Of a stretch of 64,000 bases of DNA, positions 34,015 through 48,165 are shown one piece after another. The position numbers and the translations under genes are program-made. Source of the stretch: Hofstenia miamia (lineage: Eukaryota > Xenacoelomorpha > Acoela); assembly GCA_004352715.1 (NCBI GenBank), contig SCFE01000071.1:910139-974138 (forward strand), given 5' to 3'. Under the pieces are notes generated by a model. It did not search any database. It saw only the letters and a program-made list of their open reading frames with translations, and was not told where the DNA came from. The first letter of the stretch is position 1. Every line of letters begins with the position of its first letter.

Positions 34015-36858
34015 TTTTATTCCCAACAGCATAGTTCTTATCATAAGGCTAAATGAAATTAAAAAATTCCAACTATTTCTAAATGTAATAAACAGATTAT
34101 CATCTTCTTGTAAGCCTGTTTTTGAAAATATTGGAATGACTTATACTTTTATGAAAGCAGTTTGGCACAATGTATCAAGGAGAGGCAAGTATTTATCATT
34201 TGACTTGTGGTCCCGGCCTCAATCCACACTATTTCCTCTGCTCGGTCTATTTCTCACTTGCATATACTCCTCCTTTCCCCAAAAAGATGTCCTAGGTACA
34301 TTTTTGGTATGAAGCTGGGGTTAATTCATAAACATTTGCGTGATAATATTAAAATTAAAAAAATCTAACATGCACAAATTTGAATACTGATGCTTATTTT
34401 TCTCTAATTGAGCAAAAAATATGTATGTGAGATGTGCATGTATAGTAATATTATATGTAAAAAAGTTTCCCAACAACAAAACATAGACGAGATTGCACTA
34501 AAAGTTAAAATGCATAGTTGCAGATGTGAACCCGTCCTATCTAAAATATTGTGAATTCGGCCACTTTAAGTTCGTTTTATGATCCTCGCCAAAAAATTCT
34601 TTAATTTTCGGTTTGATAGACCAAAGTTGGGTGTGTTAGAAATTTAAAATGAAATCTACACACTGAAATATTGTTAAAATTTTTTATTTTAATTTTAGTA
34701 TAACTCAGGTTGCCGCATGTATTGAATAAAGTAACACCGGTATAAGGTCTCTCCGCGTAATTGATAAATCACATCGACTTGATCTGACCACTACTGATTA
34801 TCAGATATTTCAGAACTCCATAAATGCAAAGGCAGAAATTCTTTGAACTAGCTAAATTTAATCCAACCGAGACAAATTGGACTAATTACGAAAGATCATA
34901 TGAAGTCATTAAAGATCTACTTATAAAGAATTCGGCTGTGAGGATGCTGTTCCACTCTTATATGGCTGTGTGATGTGTCTCATTAAGTCGCTCTTGTTTA
35001 CACATCAGTAAAACACGAAGGCGCTGGTTCATCATTAAATATATTTCCAATTCTACCGTAGTTCGTCACCTAAATGTGGAATTTCGAATATTAATAGTAA
35101 ATATGCACTACTATTTCAAAAATATTTCAAATTATTGTTGATATATAATGTAGAAATTTACAAAGAAGCAAGCATTTACTATATTTAAAATTAGTCAGTT
35201 TTTCAAAAAAAAATTGAATTAACTATACATTAATTGCAATGTTATGTTTCGAAAAATATTAATGTAATAATTTTTTTCGATCTTAGGTTAAAAATAATTG
35301 GTAATAGTTGAATCTTATTTATGAAGAAAAATAACAGTCCTGCAGTCATCTGACTGTTGCATAAAAATTTTTGCAAAATCAAATATATTTTGCAAACAGT
35401 TTTTAACATTTAAGGTGTGGTAGTCTAAGAAGGGCCTACTCTAAACAGAACCTTACGATTTTCAGTAGAATTCGGCCGGAATTTTTTCGACGGATCATTA
35501 AGATAGCTGTTTACTCTGCTTTTAACTGCCTTTATTTTTTAATACTACAAATAGCCATCCCGTCATTAAGTAAGCCTTGGTCTACTCTAAAATAGAGTAG
35601 CAAAATTCTGCAAGCTGTAGATTGAAATAAGCAGTATTTACTCAAAAAAACTGTTTAAGAAATTAATAATAGTGAAGCTTACGGGCTTGGTTAGTATTTT
35701 TGAGTGAAAAACTAAGAGGAACAGTAAGCTATCATGTAAATGGCATATATTTGTAAAAGTGATGTTAACTCTTTGATATTCCGTTACCGATTAATTTTGT
35801 GTTCATAGATAACAAAATGAAATTCTAGAAAAAAAATGTTTTATTGATGAACCTACTAAGGAGTCACGCATGACACATTTTAATAAAAAATATATCATTA
35901 TTGAATGAGTAGCATCCATTTTAACAGTGAAAATTAAATTCCGTTACTGCTTGACCAGCTCCTTACGTAAAAATAGTTGCCTCAATTACAATTTGTTTGT
36001 AATCGCTAAGTGTAATATTTCAAAAGTATTTTCCTAAATAACAACTAAGCTGCGTAAGTTTTTTGAAATTATTTCCAATTAACAAATGCGATTTGAATAT
36101 TTTTAGGATGATTGCACTTCCATAGATCAAAATATGAATTAAGATTTTATCGTGGAAATTTTTCAATTACAAAGTAGGTTCATCGCAATAGAGATGTTCA
36201 TCGATTTGAAACCATCTCAAAAGTTGGGAGGCAATTCAAAGAATATCTATAAAAATAATAACCATTACTTTTTTTTAGTTTGTAGTTGAAGTGAATTTAT
36301 TTATATGAAAATTTAGCTTATATAATGTTTAACAAGTGTATATCCCTAAAGCGCAATAGCAGTTTTCAGTATGTTGTTTACTGCAATCATTGAAACATTA
36401 ACAGACATTAGCTAAAATATTTTGTATTTCTATTAAAAAATAGTTTTCATATCCGAAACTGATGCAAATAAGTTCAAACAGCACTCAATACAATGAAGTA
36501 GTTCCTCCCATAGAATTTAAAAGACTTGATCAGTAAGAACTTCACCACATATTCCAATTAAAAATCTTTGAGAATAAAATTGCAAAACAAAAATTTTAGT
36601 GGAAACAACGATTGAAAAATTAATGTTACTGCATTCGCACGTCCAATGTCTTTTGATGATAGCCTAAAAAGAATGCAAAGGTAGTATGAGTTTGGGTACT
36701 AACATATTCCAAGTGTTCAATAATACTCATTGTAAAATAGTATTCCTACCGTTCAATAATCAAGTAGGATGGTCATTTCCAAATTCCCAAAATACCAACA
36801 CTAGTTGTTTGCTGAAATTGAACATCATCAGTTAGGAATGAGAAATATAAAGTGCATA

Positions 36859-36894
<36 letters not shown>

Positions 36895-39836
36895 TAGGCT
36901 AAATTTTAATTAATTACTTGGATAATTGCCGTCATAATAATTATGAACGCACTTCAATCAATACTTTCCGACAACTAGTTTTTCTTCATCAAAAAGTATT
37001 TCATTGAGGTTAAAATCTATATTGTAGCTTTTACATAAACGACATTGATTTACTATCGATTATTCCTGCATAATTAAATCGGATGGGATGCGATCTAACT
37101 TATCAAACCTCCTATAGGATTTTGGAAACTATATATCTTAGTCAGTGTTTTCCAATTTTCAAATCAAATAAATGAAAATCATTTCTATTTTTCCTTTATA
37201 CTTTAGTCAATCATCTAAATGAAAATCAAACAAGCACTTAAAAGCAATTTGCAACTGCACATTTTTCCTAAAAATGTGCAAACTCATCATTTAATTCTTT
37301 CTGATTTCACGATTTGTAGTGTGTTAAGCTTGCTTTACAATGAAACACTTTTAAAAGCCTTATTCCACATAATTACACGGGGTGTGTAGTTGTTATAGAT
37401 ACGTGGTTTTGTAGGTGAAACATGCAATCGCATTTTAGTTTCTTCCTAAGAATCTAAGATTTCTGAAGACTATGAATCAATATGCATACTTCAAACTTAA
37501 TTAATCATATTTTCAAAAGTGTTTGAATACATCAAATTGTGGAAAAAAATATTTTTAGTTATTTCAAAACCAATGAGGCTTTTCCATTAATACAACCAAT
37601 TGTGAAAATTGTGCTTTGCACTTTGCCATCGCTCTCAAACCTGGTTTTAAGCAATTGAATGCGATGATGTAGGAAAGTTCAATATATAACAATACACTTG
37701 ATTTTTGTTTAAAATTGGTTTTCAATAACCACTCTCCCCTCCAAGCTATGTCTTAGAATCACTTAAATTATTTATATAAATATCATGTATATGAAGATTA
37801 TATAAACAAATATATATTAAAAGCTCAAGTGAACACCACTGATCTTGATTCATATTTAGGAGAACAGACATTCTCAGTGATGTTACTATAATTATTTTTC
37901 GATTACTTGCTTTTTAAATAACGCTTTTTCACGACATAAGTGAAATTTCAGAATTTTTTAGCTTATTGAATAATGGGATGCAAGCTCACTTGTTAGAATA
38001 TAATTGCAAATTTCTTTGTAATATACTTATTGTAGATTTTCAATTGCCTCAATTTCAAACGATTTTTCAACGACAAAGATAGGATATGTTCAAACGCATT
38101 TGCTGAAAGTAATGTTCAATTTTGTAATGATAATAATTATTTTAAGAAATGTTGCTTAAAACAAATGTACACGATTTCTTTGGAAATTTCAGTTATGGTT
38201 TGCCATAAGATCCTTAAAGTTATAAAATTATAATTTTATTATTTATCGTGTCTGACTCATATTTTTGCTTAATCAGGTAAACGGTTCGAAATTTTTGCAA
38301 TAGATTCACTTTTATATTGGTCCACAAAGTCAAGCATTGTTGAAAAAATAACAATGTGAAATAAAGTACAGGTTTATGAAATAACCTCTTTACACTAGTG
38401 ATATATTATTACAAGGCATGGTTCTTAAGATGTATTACAAATTATCAAACTCCTTTTTAATATGAAAATGTCTATTTAGCCCTTGAAGGAAAATATTGTT
38501 AAGTTTTTCAAGATTTGGCTACTGAAATGAGTAGAGAAAGCTGAAAATTCGGAAATGTTCAACTCAACAAAACCTAATGGTTAAAATCGAAAATAGATTT
38601 CGTTGTCTAATTCTATTATTTCCTTTGGGAAAACGGCCAGTATCATTTATTAGGTAAATTGAAAAATACAAACTAAAATGCATTATTTTAAAATGCAATT
38701 ACATTTTAATATTCTAAAAAATGGTAGAATAAAGGTTTCACTGTTAGGGAATTTTGACAATTTAACAATTGCACTTATTAGCATTTTTTCAAAATACACG
38801 TTAACTACATATTATTTTTGTTACTTAATGTTTTCTGGTAACCTATTGTATTGCTTAGTTATTCAGGTCTTATTTTTAATGATATTGAACTATTTATGTT
38901 AGCCTGAAATCGAATTGATTCTCAATTAATTACTAACATGAATTTCTAAATAAAATATCTAAGTATTCATGTTGACTCACTTACACTTATGCTGTTATCT
39001 CAGTTTTTGTTTTTTTAATGATTCCATAATCATTAATAAATTATGATTTTCCAAAAAACTATTTCTTTACTGACTTCAGCCATTTTCCCTGGCAAAATTG
39101 TTTCGTATTTAGCAAACATTTAGAAATGACTCCAAATTTGAGATTTTGTTAACTCAATAAACTTTGTGGATGTGAACTGTATGGAAATTATTATTGGTTA
39201 ACACATTATATATATATATATATATGAGCAATATTCACATTTGTATAACAAATAATTGATTGAACCATACATATTTGGAATTCGGCATTACTAGAATCAG
39301 TCAGTTGTTTGCTACTCCGGAAGCTAGATCAATGTGCGAAAAGCCTACGCAAGTAGATAAATACCATTATAAATTGAATTACTTCTAAACCTTAGTTTGA
39401 AATGTACATTGTGATAATCTATTATTAAAATACTTGAAAAGAAAACTCTTTTCTTTTAACACTTAAGTATCATCTTTGTCATATCCATAATGCATGCACT
39501 TTAAAAAGATCTCAGTGTTTAAATTTATCAATTTTGAACAATGACTTCCCTACTAAATATAGAATTGCCATGAGGAAACCTACACCAATCCTATTTTTCC
39601 TAAATTTTAATTAGTACAATGTCAACATGATTGTGTTATTTTTCTAAAATTATCTGTGTAATTGTTTATAGCTAAGTAGTGAAATAGCTTAATTTAGTGA
39701 ACTTCACTAAAAAAATTTTAGATTTTGCTGACATTTAAAGTAAAAATGAAAGGTTTCCAAATGCATTTAGCTCTTCCTAAGAAATTAAATTTAGTAATGT
39801 TTATTAATAAATTATGAATCTCTGATAAAACTTCAG

Positions 39837-39869
<33 letters not shown>

Positions 39870-39954
39870 NNNNNNNNNNNNNNNNNNNNNNNNNNNNNNN
39901 NNNNNNNNNNNNNNNNNNNNNNNNNNNNNNNNNNNNNNNNNNNNNNNNNNNNNN

Positions 39955-39985
<31 letters not shown>

Positions 39986-40372
39986 AAAGGCCTTCTATTG
40001 TGATAATAAATACATTAATATAGACCTACTACAATTAATGAGTATCGGTCCGATTGAAATATAATACAACATTTATGATGATAAGCAATAAAATCGTGTT
40101 TTTCAATTTGCAGTTGTTTGTTGCGTTTATGCATCAAAAAAAGTCCACAGACAATTTGATAAACAGCATTGATTAGGAAATTTTGTAGCATTTAATAGAT
40201 TCTCACTTTGATAATATGAAAACTTAAAAGGTGTCATTTTCACATGCTTTCGTGGATACATTGCTGATTTCCGCAACATTGTCATAAACTTCCCCCAAAA
40301 CTGATGGTATTTATATTGTATTTTATTATTTTATGCTTCTTAGAAGTTGGTACCTGAGTTTGGCACTTGAAT
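34015..40372. other. Long AT-rich non-coding stretch with (TA)n arrays and a gap
   Basis: No coding similarity was recognised over more than 6 kb. A 106-codon plus ORF (33992-34312) overlaps the retrotransposon's 5' border and has no known motif. TA arrays lie at 36861-36889 and 39207-39225. Confidence 0.5.
39840..39983. repeat. (TA)n microsatellite interrupted by an 85-N gap
   Basis: TA repeats on both sides of Ns at 39870-39954; the gap is simply unresolved TA repeat. Confidence 0.95.
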
Positions 40373-41236
40373 TAGTGATGTGCTGGTGCAGCTGCTATCC
40401 GCGGGTACCCGATTTTAACTGCCCATACCCCGGTACTTGCGAGCGCGCATAAATAATATCGGGTAAGGAGGGGGTGGGGAGAGGTACGACTTTCATTCAA
40501 CAGAATGTGTATCTATCCCTAAATAGCCCAGGCAATCAGGCATTTTGTAAAATTTGTGATGTTTTCAACCTGTTTTAGAACCATCATGACTCACTAAATA
40601 TTAATCCTATCTAAAATCTTGAAACACCACTGGATAAGAATTCGTCTTATATTTCATTTTCATCCTTACGTCGCACCCGATCACATTACACGCCTGAACG
40701 AAAGTTGTGAACTAATTGTAAAAAACAAAATTGTCGAATCTAGTTGTTTCCTGCCATGGGAATTGATCGCATTTTTTATCTAAACGCTAGATATGGGAAG
40801 CATTTGCACGTTTTCTAAAAATCGGATTCTCCAGAACAAAAAATTGCTTCATCACGGAATAATCTTCATCACAAACTTTCATAATAATAGGAAAGTCGAC
40901 TTACTTGTGGATGTGTCAATATTCGAGTGTTTTCGAATTTCATATTAGGCTTTGTGAAAATTGCTTGAAAATTTGGACAAAACCAACTGTTTTTTAATGG
41001 AAGCAATGGACAGTTTACGTTTAAATATAATTTTTTCATAAAACAAATTATAAAAAATAATGTTGAAAATCATCAACACATAATAAATGTGAATGAATGT
41101 TTTCAAAATGTTAAAATTTTCTAATTGCTCAATAACATGAAGAACATTTTGGTCTAGGGTACGGGTGGGTACGGGTATAATAACGTAATTTTCATTGGAC
41201 GGTGCGGCATTAAAAAGCTCTACCTGCACATCACTA
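40373..41236. mobile_element. hAT-type element with TAGTGATGTGC ends, about 864 bp
   Basis: The left end TAGTGATGTGCTGGTGCAGCT and the inverted right end TAGTGATGTGCAGGTAGAGCT differ at only three positions. The flanks ACTTGAAT (40365-40372) and ACATGCAT (41237-41244) match at 6 of 8, compatible with a decayed 8-bp target duplication as made by hAT transposases. GC-rich subterminal words are present: CCGCGGGTACCCG on the left and GGTACGGGTGGGTACGGGT on the right. The interior shows no hAT transposase motif; a 105-codon minus ORF (40945-41262) overruns the right end and has no known similarity. Confidence 0.72.
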
Positions 41237-41244
41237 ACATGCAT

Positions 41245-42494
41245 GCGGATAATAGGTGACATTGAAAATTTAAATACTAAATAAAAAAAGTAGTTTCAAA
41301 TAATAGAATGTCTACCCCTAATTTTTTTGTTGCAAATTAAAGATTTCGAAAAGTTAAGAACTTGTGGGAAACGCTATTTTGAAGAACGATGCAAACTCCC
41401 ATTTTATGTCGCCTTTCGACCCATTTTTTGATATTTGACTATACCAATCAATTTCAAGCATGTATAGCAATGGCTTGATTTTGCGCATAGCCATCAAATT
41501 TTTACATACATTTTAATGTATATAAACGAAATTTACAGAATTTTGAGGGTGTGTGTGCATGATTTTTAGTGCAACCGTTTTTTTGGTAACTTTGTATCCT
41601 ATTCAGCTTAGACAATAGAAATGAAAACAGTTATTTCCACGACAAAATTCAGTAACAAATATAATAAAATCAGATAAAAACTTTTTTTCCATGCAATAAA
41701 TGATTAGCAAAATTGGCATTATTCTTTATGTTAGCATGCACAAAAGTACCCCTAGTCGATTACGCAATAATACTTTGAAGTATAGAAGTAAAATACACAA
41801 CATAGAAAAATTTCTCACTCGGGAGAATAAGGATATAATTTATTACTCAAAAGTATTGGTTTAAAAAATATCCCTAAACCAAAATGCCTTATTTTATACG
41901 TTTTTGTACGGCTATTTATCTGTAAGTAACGCAAGTACTCATCTTACTCTTCAGAAGTATTAAACAATTTGCCATAGGACATTTGTCTATTGAATTCTAA
42001 CCCGTCTAATATATTTTTTGTATGAGACTTTAAATGATACTAAAACATTTTTTATACATCATGAGGCCATTAGATAAGTGATTTTGAATGATAGTTATCG
42101 AAAATGGGTGATTTTAAAAAAATTGTTGTTATTTTTCAATAGGCTAATTTTTAGTAGGTTTTTTAGTTGACACAACCTGACAATGTATTAATCGGCATAT
42201 TCAAAACTTTGAAAAGTTTTTCGATTAATGTCCTATAGCGAGAGAACGGGTGGGGAAAATTGTTTCAAATTTTGTCAGAATGCTTTTAAATCTATAAGAG
42301 TAAACATCAGAGAAGGAAGTTCCATGAGACTGATACTAGTACTCTGTGAATCCAATGAGAGGGAATGGTCTGGTAGAACTTTACAAGCAAGTCCTTGAAA
42401 TTTGCTTTATTGGAATCCCAAACGAAAACCAAAAGCAAGAATTAGTAGAGTGACTCTATTTTGTTGAAAATAACATAGAATTCATTAAAGAAAG
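41245..42494. other. AT-rich non-coding stretch
   Basis: Nothing recognised. Confidence 0.5.
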
Positions 42495-42628
42495 AAAGTT
42501 GTAACAAGATAATCCACAAAAACTTTTTGCAAATTGAGTTAATTATTATTTCTTGTAAGGCAAAGTTGTAACAAGATAATCCACAAAAACTTTTTGCAAA
42601 TTGAGTTAATTATTATTTCTTGTAAGGC
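42495..42628. repeat. Perfect tandem duplication, 2 x 67 bp
   Basis: The segment GTTGTAACAAGATAATCC... (42498-42561) is repeated without difference at 42565-42628, period 67 bp. Identity points to a very recent duplication or to an assembly error at a join, like the gapped duplications elsewhere in this window. Confidence 0.9.
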
Positions 42629-45600
42629 TTTATTGTATGGCACAAGCTGACCTAGGTTAGCTGGCTATGGTTAAGTCCTAGCTTAGCTGTAAATCACAAC
42701 ATAGCTTCCAGCCATGCATAGGAATACGGAAAGGATGATTTTGAAATAAGACGAGGACCTGTGGCGATCATGAAGATTTACAATGTATTGAAATGAATAA
42801 ATAATTTATTATAATTTAATAAAAACGGCATATTGATTTTTTGATAATCAAAGAAGAAAAAGATTACGAAGACCTCCAGTCTACCTATAAAATGCAATCA
42901 ATCCCCAATAAGTGCAGAGTCTATATTTTCACTCCCATTGGTAATAAATATGGATAAATTTAAGCTAACACCATATAGTATTTAATTAGACTGCTTTATA
43001 CAATTTATCGACTATAATATATGCGACTTAAATCACCAGTAAAATTTACGACGAATTATTTTTAAGAAAAGGTCATGTTAGAAAATATCTTAGAACTGAG
43101 TTGTTACCTAATAAAATAATTAAATCTTTAAATCTGACCAGAAACCAAAATTCTCATTACCATTACAATTTACTCCTGCGGTGTCTTAATCCCAACTTTC
43201 TATATGAGCATTTATCTAATTTCTAAATAAAAGTTAGATCCTTATTTAACACTAGGTGGTTTAAAATCTTGAAGTCTTAAACTCAGATATGTTGGTGCAT
43301 TATGCATCAATATTATATATGTATTTAAAAAATGTCAGCTCATTGAATTGGCGCCAAATGTCAGTGCAGTACTTAATTGATAAATCGTCTGTCAAATAAT
43401 ATGAATGCCTGCTTACTAAAAATATAAATGACATTGGAATAAAATATTTAATTTCAAAATTTTGAAAAGTTGTTGGGATATTTGAATATTTTGACTTTGG
43501 TATTTCCAAATTTCTACTATTTTTAGGCATTTTTTGCAAATATTCTTTCAATTTTTTATTTCAAAATTCAAATGTTGATTTGCTCAAAATTGTATAGTTA
43601 CTCTTACTGCAGTGATAGCAACATAATTCATTTCTTTGGATTTGATGGCAGCAAACGCTCTTTAATTAAATCACACTTTTTGTGTAAGAATATACAATTT
43701 TTTTTATAAAATATCAAAATTATATTAGCACAGTAAAATTAACTCATTTACTAAACAATTATTTACTTCCATTATATAAGCTAACGTATTTCTGTCTGCT
43801 AAGCCAAGGATCTCCTTGGTAAAACTAAGAAAACGTCTCTTAATGTTTATTTAAAATTTCAAACATTTCGATGATAGAATTTGGTTTATCTTGAAGTGAC
43901 TTTAATAAAACTGGCCGTATATAATATTGAGAGCTTGCGTTGACATTTTTCTAAAATTCTTTGAATGAATTAAATTGCTTATAGTAAGAGTGAGCCCTAT
44001 AAAAACATAATCACTTTTGATTATTTTTACTACTTTTACTTTTTGATAATGAGAAATCCATAGATCTGGGCTTCATTTGTGATTAATCTTGTTAATATAT
44101 TGAATAATCACGATGCAGTGTAGTAGACTTAAAATAGACTTGCAATTTAAGCACTTAACACTTTTCAATTCAGTAAAGTAGTAATTAAAAAACTCGTAAA
44201 ATAGTAATTTAGAATAGCTTAGTTAATATTAATACGTTAGTAACTATTTTGTGCAGAAATTTCACGAGGGAATTTCCAAATCCACTATAACCAACACAAA
44301 GAGATCTTAATAATACGTTTCTATTTTATTTTTAATTTAAAAAAATCTCAGTTGATACAACTTCCTCCAACTAATAATGGTTCTTTTATATCTATAGATG
44401 AGCTTCATTAACTATCACTCATACGATGAGGAGTTATTATTGGTGATATGTATATGGTTTATTTGAAATCTGAAATATTAAATTTAGAATCAAATAATTT
44501 AGTTTATATATTTATGTAATGACTACTTCTAAATGGTATTCTATAAATAGAAAAAAAACTTAAAATGTCGATCTTAACTGTGCGTCAGAAGTAAAGATTA
44601 GTTCTCATTGGTTGAAAAATAGATTAGTCGCAAATTGAATTTCAACACGTAGTTTGCGATGTAATTAGCAAAAGTTGGGTAGAAATTCTAGGATTGGATC
44701 TACTTATAGATATGAGTTAGAGAAAAATAGTGTTTAAATTTGCAAATCCAAAAAGCTGCTGTCTGCAGAAACAAAATTGGTAATTATTTTACGTGTAGAT
44801 TATTAACCAACTGTCTTATAATAATGCAATAGTTCTCCTAAAATTAACTGACCATGTTGCTACACATTTGCATAATTTGCATTCAAGAATTTCGAGTAGT
44901 AGCTAGAAATGAGTAAACTCCTAAATGTACTCGGACTTGAGTACATAAATCGGTGCTCGTTACTCGGACTCGGAATTCGTTGTCATTAAATTTTGGTTGA
45001 TTGCGAGCTCATAGCGATGCAAACCGATTAATATAAATTAACCATCAATTAGAAAGGTACTTGGTACTCGTACTAGGAAATGCTTCAAATGGGTAGTTGG
45101 CACTCGTATTTGCTATGGAACTACTCGGACCCACAACCGGCCATAAGTCAGAAATAGGTCATTAAATGCCTAAACGTATGGATTTTAGATGCCACATCTT
45201 ACAACTTTATAAGAGGATATATTGTACAAGACAGACGCATAACTCATTCATACTCAGAGGTGTTGGCCGTTGGCATAATAACACGCAACAGTTCCGCTTC
45301 TATCATCCAAATTCGGACGTTGAGTAGAAGAAAGTACATTCGACTACAAATCGTAAGCTTACATTCAATATGCTATAAAAAACATGCAACAAGCTTAACA
45401 CTAAGTCATATAATTACACAAGACATCTAGAATGTAATGACTGCAATTATTAGATAAATTTTTCATTTATATGTGTATGTCTGCTTGAATGACCTTGAGT
45501 CAAATACAAATTAGACAGAGTTTCAAATTTGTTTCTAATATCACAGAGCTAACATGAGAAGGTAATTAAACTTTCTTTTATAGGGATTAGGTAGAAAACA

Positions 45601-45668
45601 ATGGAATACCACAGAATTAAAATATTTTGATTAGGACAACAGGGGTTCGTGTATCTGAAATCTCTCTA
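42629..45668. other. AT-rich non-coding stretch with an ACTCGG-rich patch
   Basis: Mostly featureless. Around 44.93-45.13 kb the words GTACTCGGACTTGAGTAC, ACTCGGACTCGG, GTACTTGGTACTCG and TACTCGGACCC cluster in a GC-richer patch, similar in style to the hAT-type elements here, but no paired ends were found. Confidence 0.45.
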
Positions 45669-45785
45669 TTATATATATATATATATATNNNNNNNNNNNN
45701 NNNNNNNNNNNNNNNNNNNNNNNNNNNNNNNNNNNNNNNNNNNNNNNNNNNNNNNNNNNNNNNNNNNNNNNNNNNNNAATCTCTC

Positions 45786-45820
<35 letters not shown>
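45656..45820. repeat. (TA)n array with 89-N gap and duplicated flank
   Basis: AATCTCTCTATTATATAT occurs immediately before the gap (45689-45777) and again immediately after it. The gap is likely unresolved TA repeat with the same locus written twice. Confidence 0.8.
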
Positions 45821-45821
<1 letters not shown>

Positions 45822-46869
45822 ATACTGTTTTAGCTTTTTGCTAAAATAAATATTGCTATGCTTACAAGTAAACAACACGTTTAATTTCTAGGTCATTTTT
45901 GGTGGTGTTTAAGCAGAAAATATGGCTATCAATTTCTTAATAATAAATTTTATTACAAACTAGGTATACATTGTTGCATTTCCCTTACTAACGATGTAAT
46001 ATTTTGATAGGAACTTACTGATTGTAAACTAAAAATATATTTAGGTAGTTTTGAAAGCGAAATTGAAGACAAACGTTTTGAACAAAAAAGTATCGGTATT
46101 AAAATTAAAAATAATTGCATAAAAAATTTGAAATCTATCGACGCCCTTAAAGATAAAAATACAAATGTATATACCACTACTTAAAATGTGCGTTTAAAAT
46201 TATATGCTAGTTTTAAAGAGCGCCTTCCAATTTAAATGGCGAACAATTAACTAAATCTGTAAACCGTTTCTACCTCATTCAAAGGAATTATTCATTATTA
46301 ACAACTTAATTTTCGTCTATTTAGAACGCAGCATTTATGAATTCTAACCCATAAAAGTCCTTAATTAAAACCAGCCGTCTAAAACATCATCTTAGCTTTA
46401 ATTGAAATGGTTTTAAATTAAGGTTTCTTCTAGTCTAATTTTACCATTCATTGTCAATCGGTATCATGAAAAGAAGAGTTTGTGGCATTTTAGTCTGTTA
46501 CTTAAATTGTTTGACAAATATAATTAGTAATGTAAGTTAAAGGAACAATAATTCACATTGGTTTTTGAGTGCAATTCTAACCAAATAGCTTTGGAAATAA
46601 ATGAAAAATTCAAGAAAACAATGAAATTTTACTTTTCAATTTTAGACTTTTTTCTAAATTTATTTTTTCTTTTCTTCATCAATATTCCTATAAACACTAG
46701 AATAGCGAGCCCTTCTTGAGAATATATTTGCATCTAATGTTTCAAATACAAAAAATATTGAAAAAAATTCTACTAACTGCAAATTCAATAAGATTATCAA
46801 CATAATTGGAAGTACATGTACCTTCTAATGTTTTTGCTCGATGAACGAAGCAAACAAAAAAGGCTTATA

Positions 46870-47800
46870 GTCATTTTGATCTATCGCCGAATATCTAGTG
46901 TTAAAGAAACTGTAGATCACATAAAATATATAATCCCAGAAAAAAATTACCAAAAAATTGTAAAAGTTTAAGAACACTTTTGCCATTTGCGTGCACTACC
47001 CCAATTTCATTGTCAATCGCAAATTCATAGAATCGCAATGGGGTCATCACTAGGGCCAACTAGGTAAAAAAAATTTTGCTTAGATATCATTGAAGTCACC
47101 TTAATAACGTACACATGAATCCTATTCCGTTATTTTATTCTCACTATGTGGTTGACATATGTTGCATATTTCAATCTGAAGACTATATAAAATTATTTTA
47201 TTCTAAGATAACATTTACTATAGAAAAAGAAAAAAATGATAGGCTAACATTTATAAATACAACGTTATATAGAGTATCAAGAAAATGTCAATTTGAATGT
47301 CATAAGAAATCAAATATCATTGCATTATGCATATCAACTCTTATTGTACATTGTGCTCCTCAGCACAGAGTGATGCCAAATAAAAACATTAATAAACAGG
47401 CCTATGTATAATCATCTAATTATACGAACTTAAAAACAGCAGTAGATGAAATCATTACCATTCTTCAAATATTTAAGGCGAGAAATTGATAAAATATTTA
47501 ATCAAAAAAAGAAAGTCCACAAATCCTTATCAGAAAACATCTATTGGAAGTTACCGTACATCGAAGGAATTTGTATGAACCTCAAGATAAAACTAAAAAA
47601 TCTAGAAGCCAACTTAAAAGCACTTAATGTAAATATAAATTATGTAAACGCTAAAGTCTTTTAAAACATTAAGCAATTTAATTAATAAAGTCGTACTTGC
47701 ATTGGAATATCAGTCATAAAAATAACAGTGTGATGAGTATTGAAGTAAAAATAAAAGAACATATAAGAGGTTGCTTAAGATCATATATACTGTGCCATCA
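46870..47800 (+). pseudogene. Penelope-like retroelement relic (RT to GIY-YIG)
   Basis: Pieces of a Penelope-like protein occur in the right order on the plus strand but in shifting frames. HFDLSPNI then SSVKETVDHI (about 46872-46930) fit the SFDV-SLFTNIP--ET block. FACTTPIS (about 46988) precedes IAMGSSLGPT (about 47035), the usual VAMGSPLGPT. FYSHYVVDICCIFQSED (47138 on) is the YVDD catalytic block with one aspartate changed to valine; ITFTIEKEKNDRLTFINTTLYR follows. A later frame (47446-47664) has WKLPYIEGICMNLKIKLKNL of the linker, and IEVKIKEHIRG (about 47740) may be the remains of the GIY-YIG endonuclease. Penelope elements copy themselves with an RT related to telomerase and an endonuclease of GIY-YIG type. 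Stops, frameshifts and the YVVD change show this copy is dead. A weaker candidate for its N-terminal region lies near 46.04-46.17 kb. Confidence 0.72.
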
Positions 47801-47805
47801 ACCCG

Positions 47806-48165
47806 TCTTGGAACCGGTCAGTAAGACCGGATCGTTGGAAAGCAGGTCAACCAATGCCGACCAGTGGAACAAGTTAGTTGACCGGTTCAACTAGTGCTAT
47901 ATATACACTAAATATTACGTAAGCAATAATTATTCGCGATATACAATTTGAAATATATATATATATATATATATAAAATAGAAAGAATTGTTGATACCTT
48001 CTTCACAATTTTATACTCTTCTGTATAAAGGCTATGATTAAATACAATTAACTATATTGCTCAATGATGAGGTATCAGAACATAAATTGACGGTATTTGA
48101 GATTTTTTATTTAAAAATGGCAAGCCGGTTACCGGTCGGCAAAATCCTGACCGGTTGCAACTGCA
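47806..48165. repeat. ACCGGT-rich inverted repeat, possible hAT-type MITE
   Basis: GGAACCGGTCAGTAAGACCGG at the left and, inverted, GCAACCGGTCAGGATTTTGC at the right share a 10-bp core AACCGGTCAG; several more ACCGG words sit close inside. A TA array (47952-47975) lies in the middle. Exact ends and a target duplication could not be fixed, so the class is uncertain. It begins at the edge of the Penelope-like relic. Confidence 0.35.

Noticed and set aside
32018-34312. Plus-strand ORFs overlapping the retrotransposon
   Set aside because: Antisense shadows of the reverse transcriptase frame, without their own motifs.
45627-45878. ORFs with alternating Tyr-Ile across a gap
   Set aside because: Translations of the (TA)n array and Ns on both strands.
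46040-46170. Possible N-terminal part of the Penelope-like element (LGSFESEIEDKRFEQ region)
   Set aside because: Resemblance is weak and about 700 bp of unrecognised sequence separates it from the clear RT blocks; mentioned only as a possibility.
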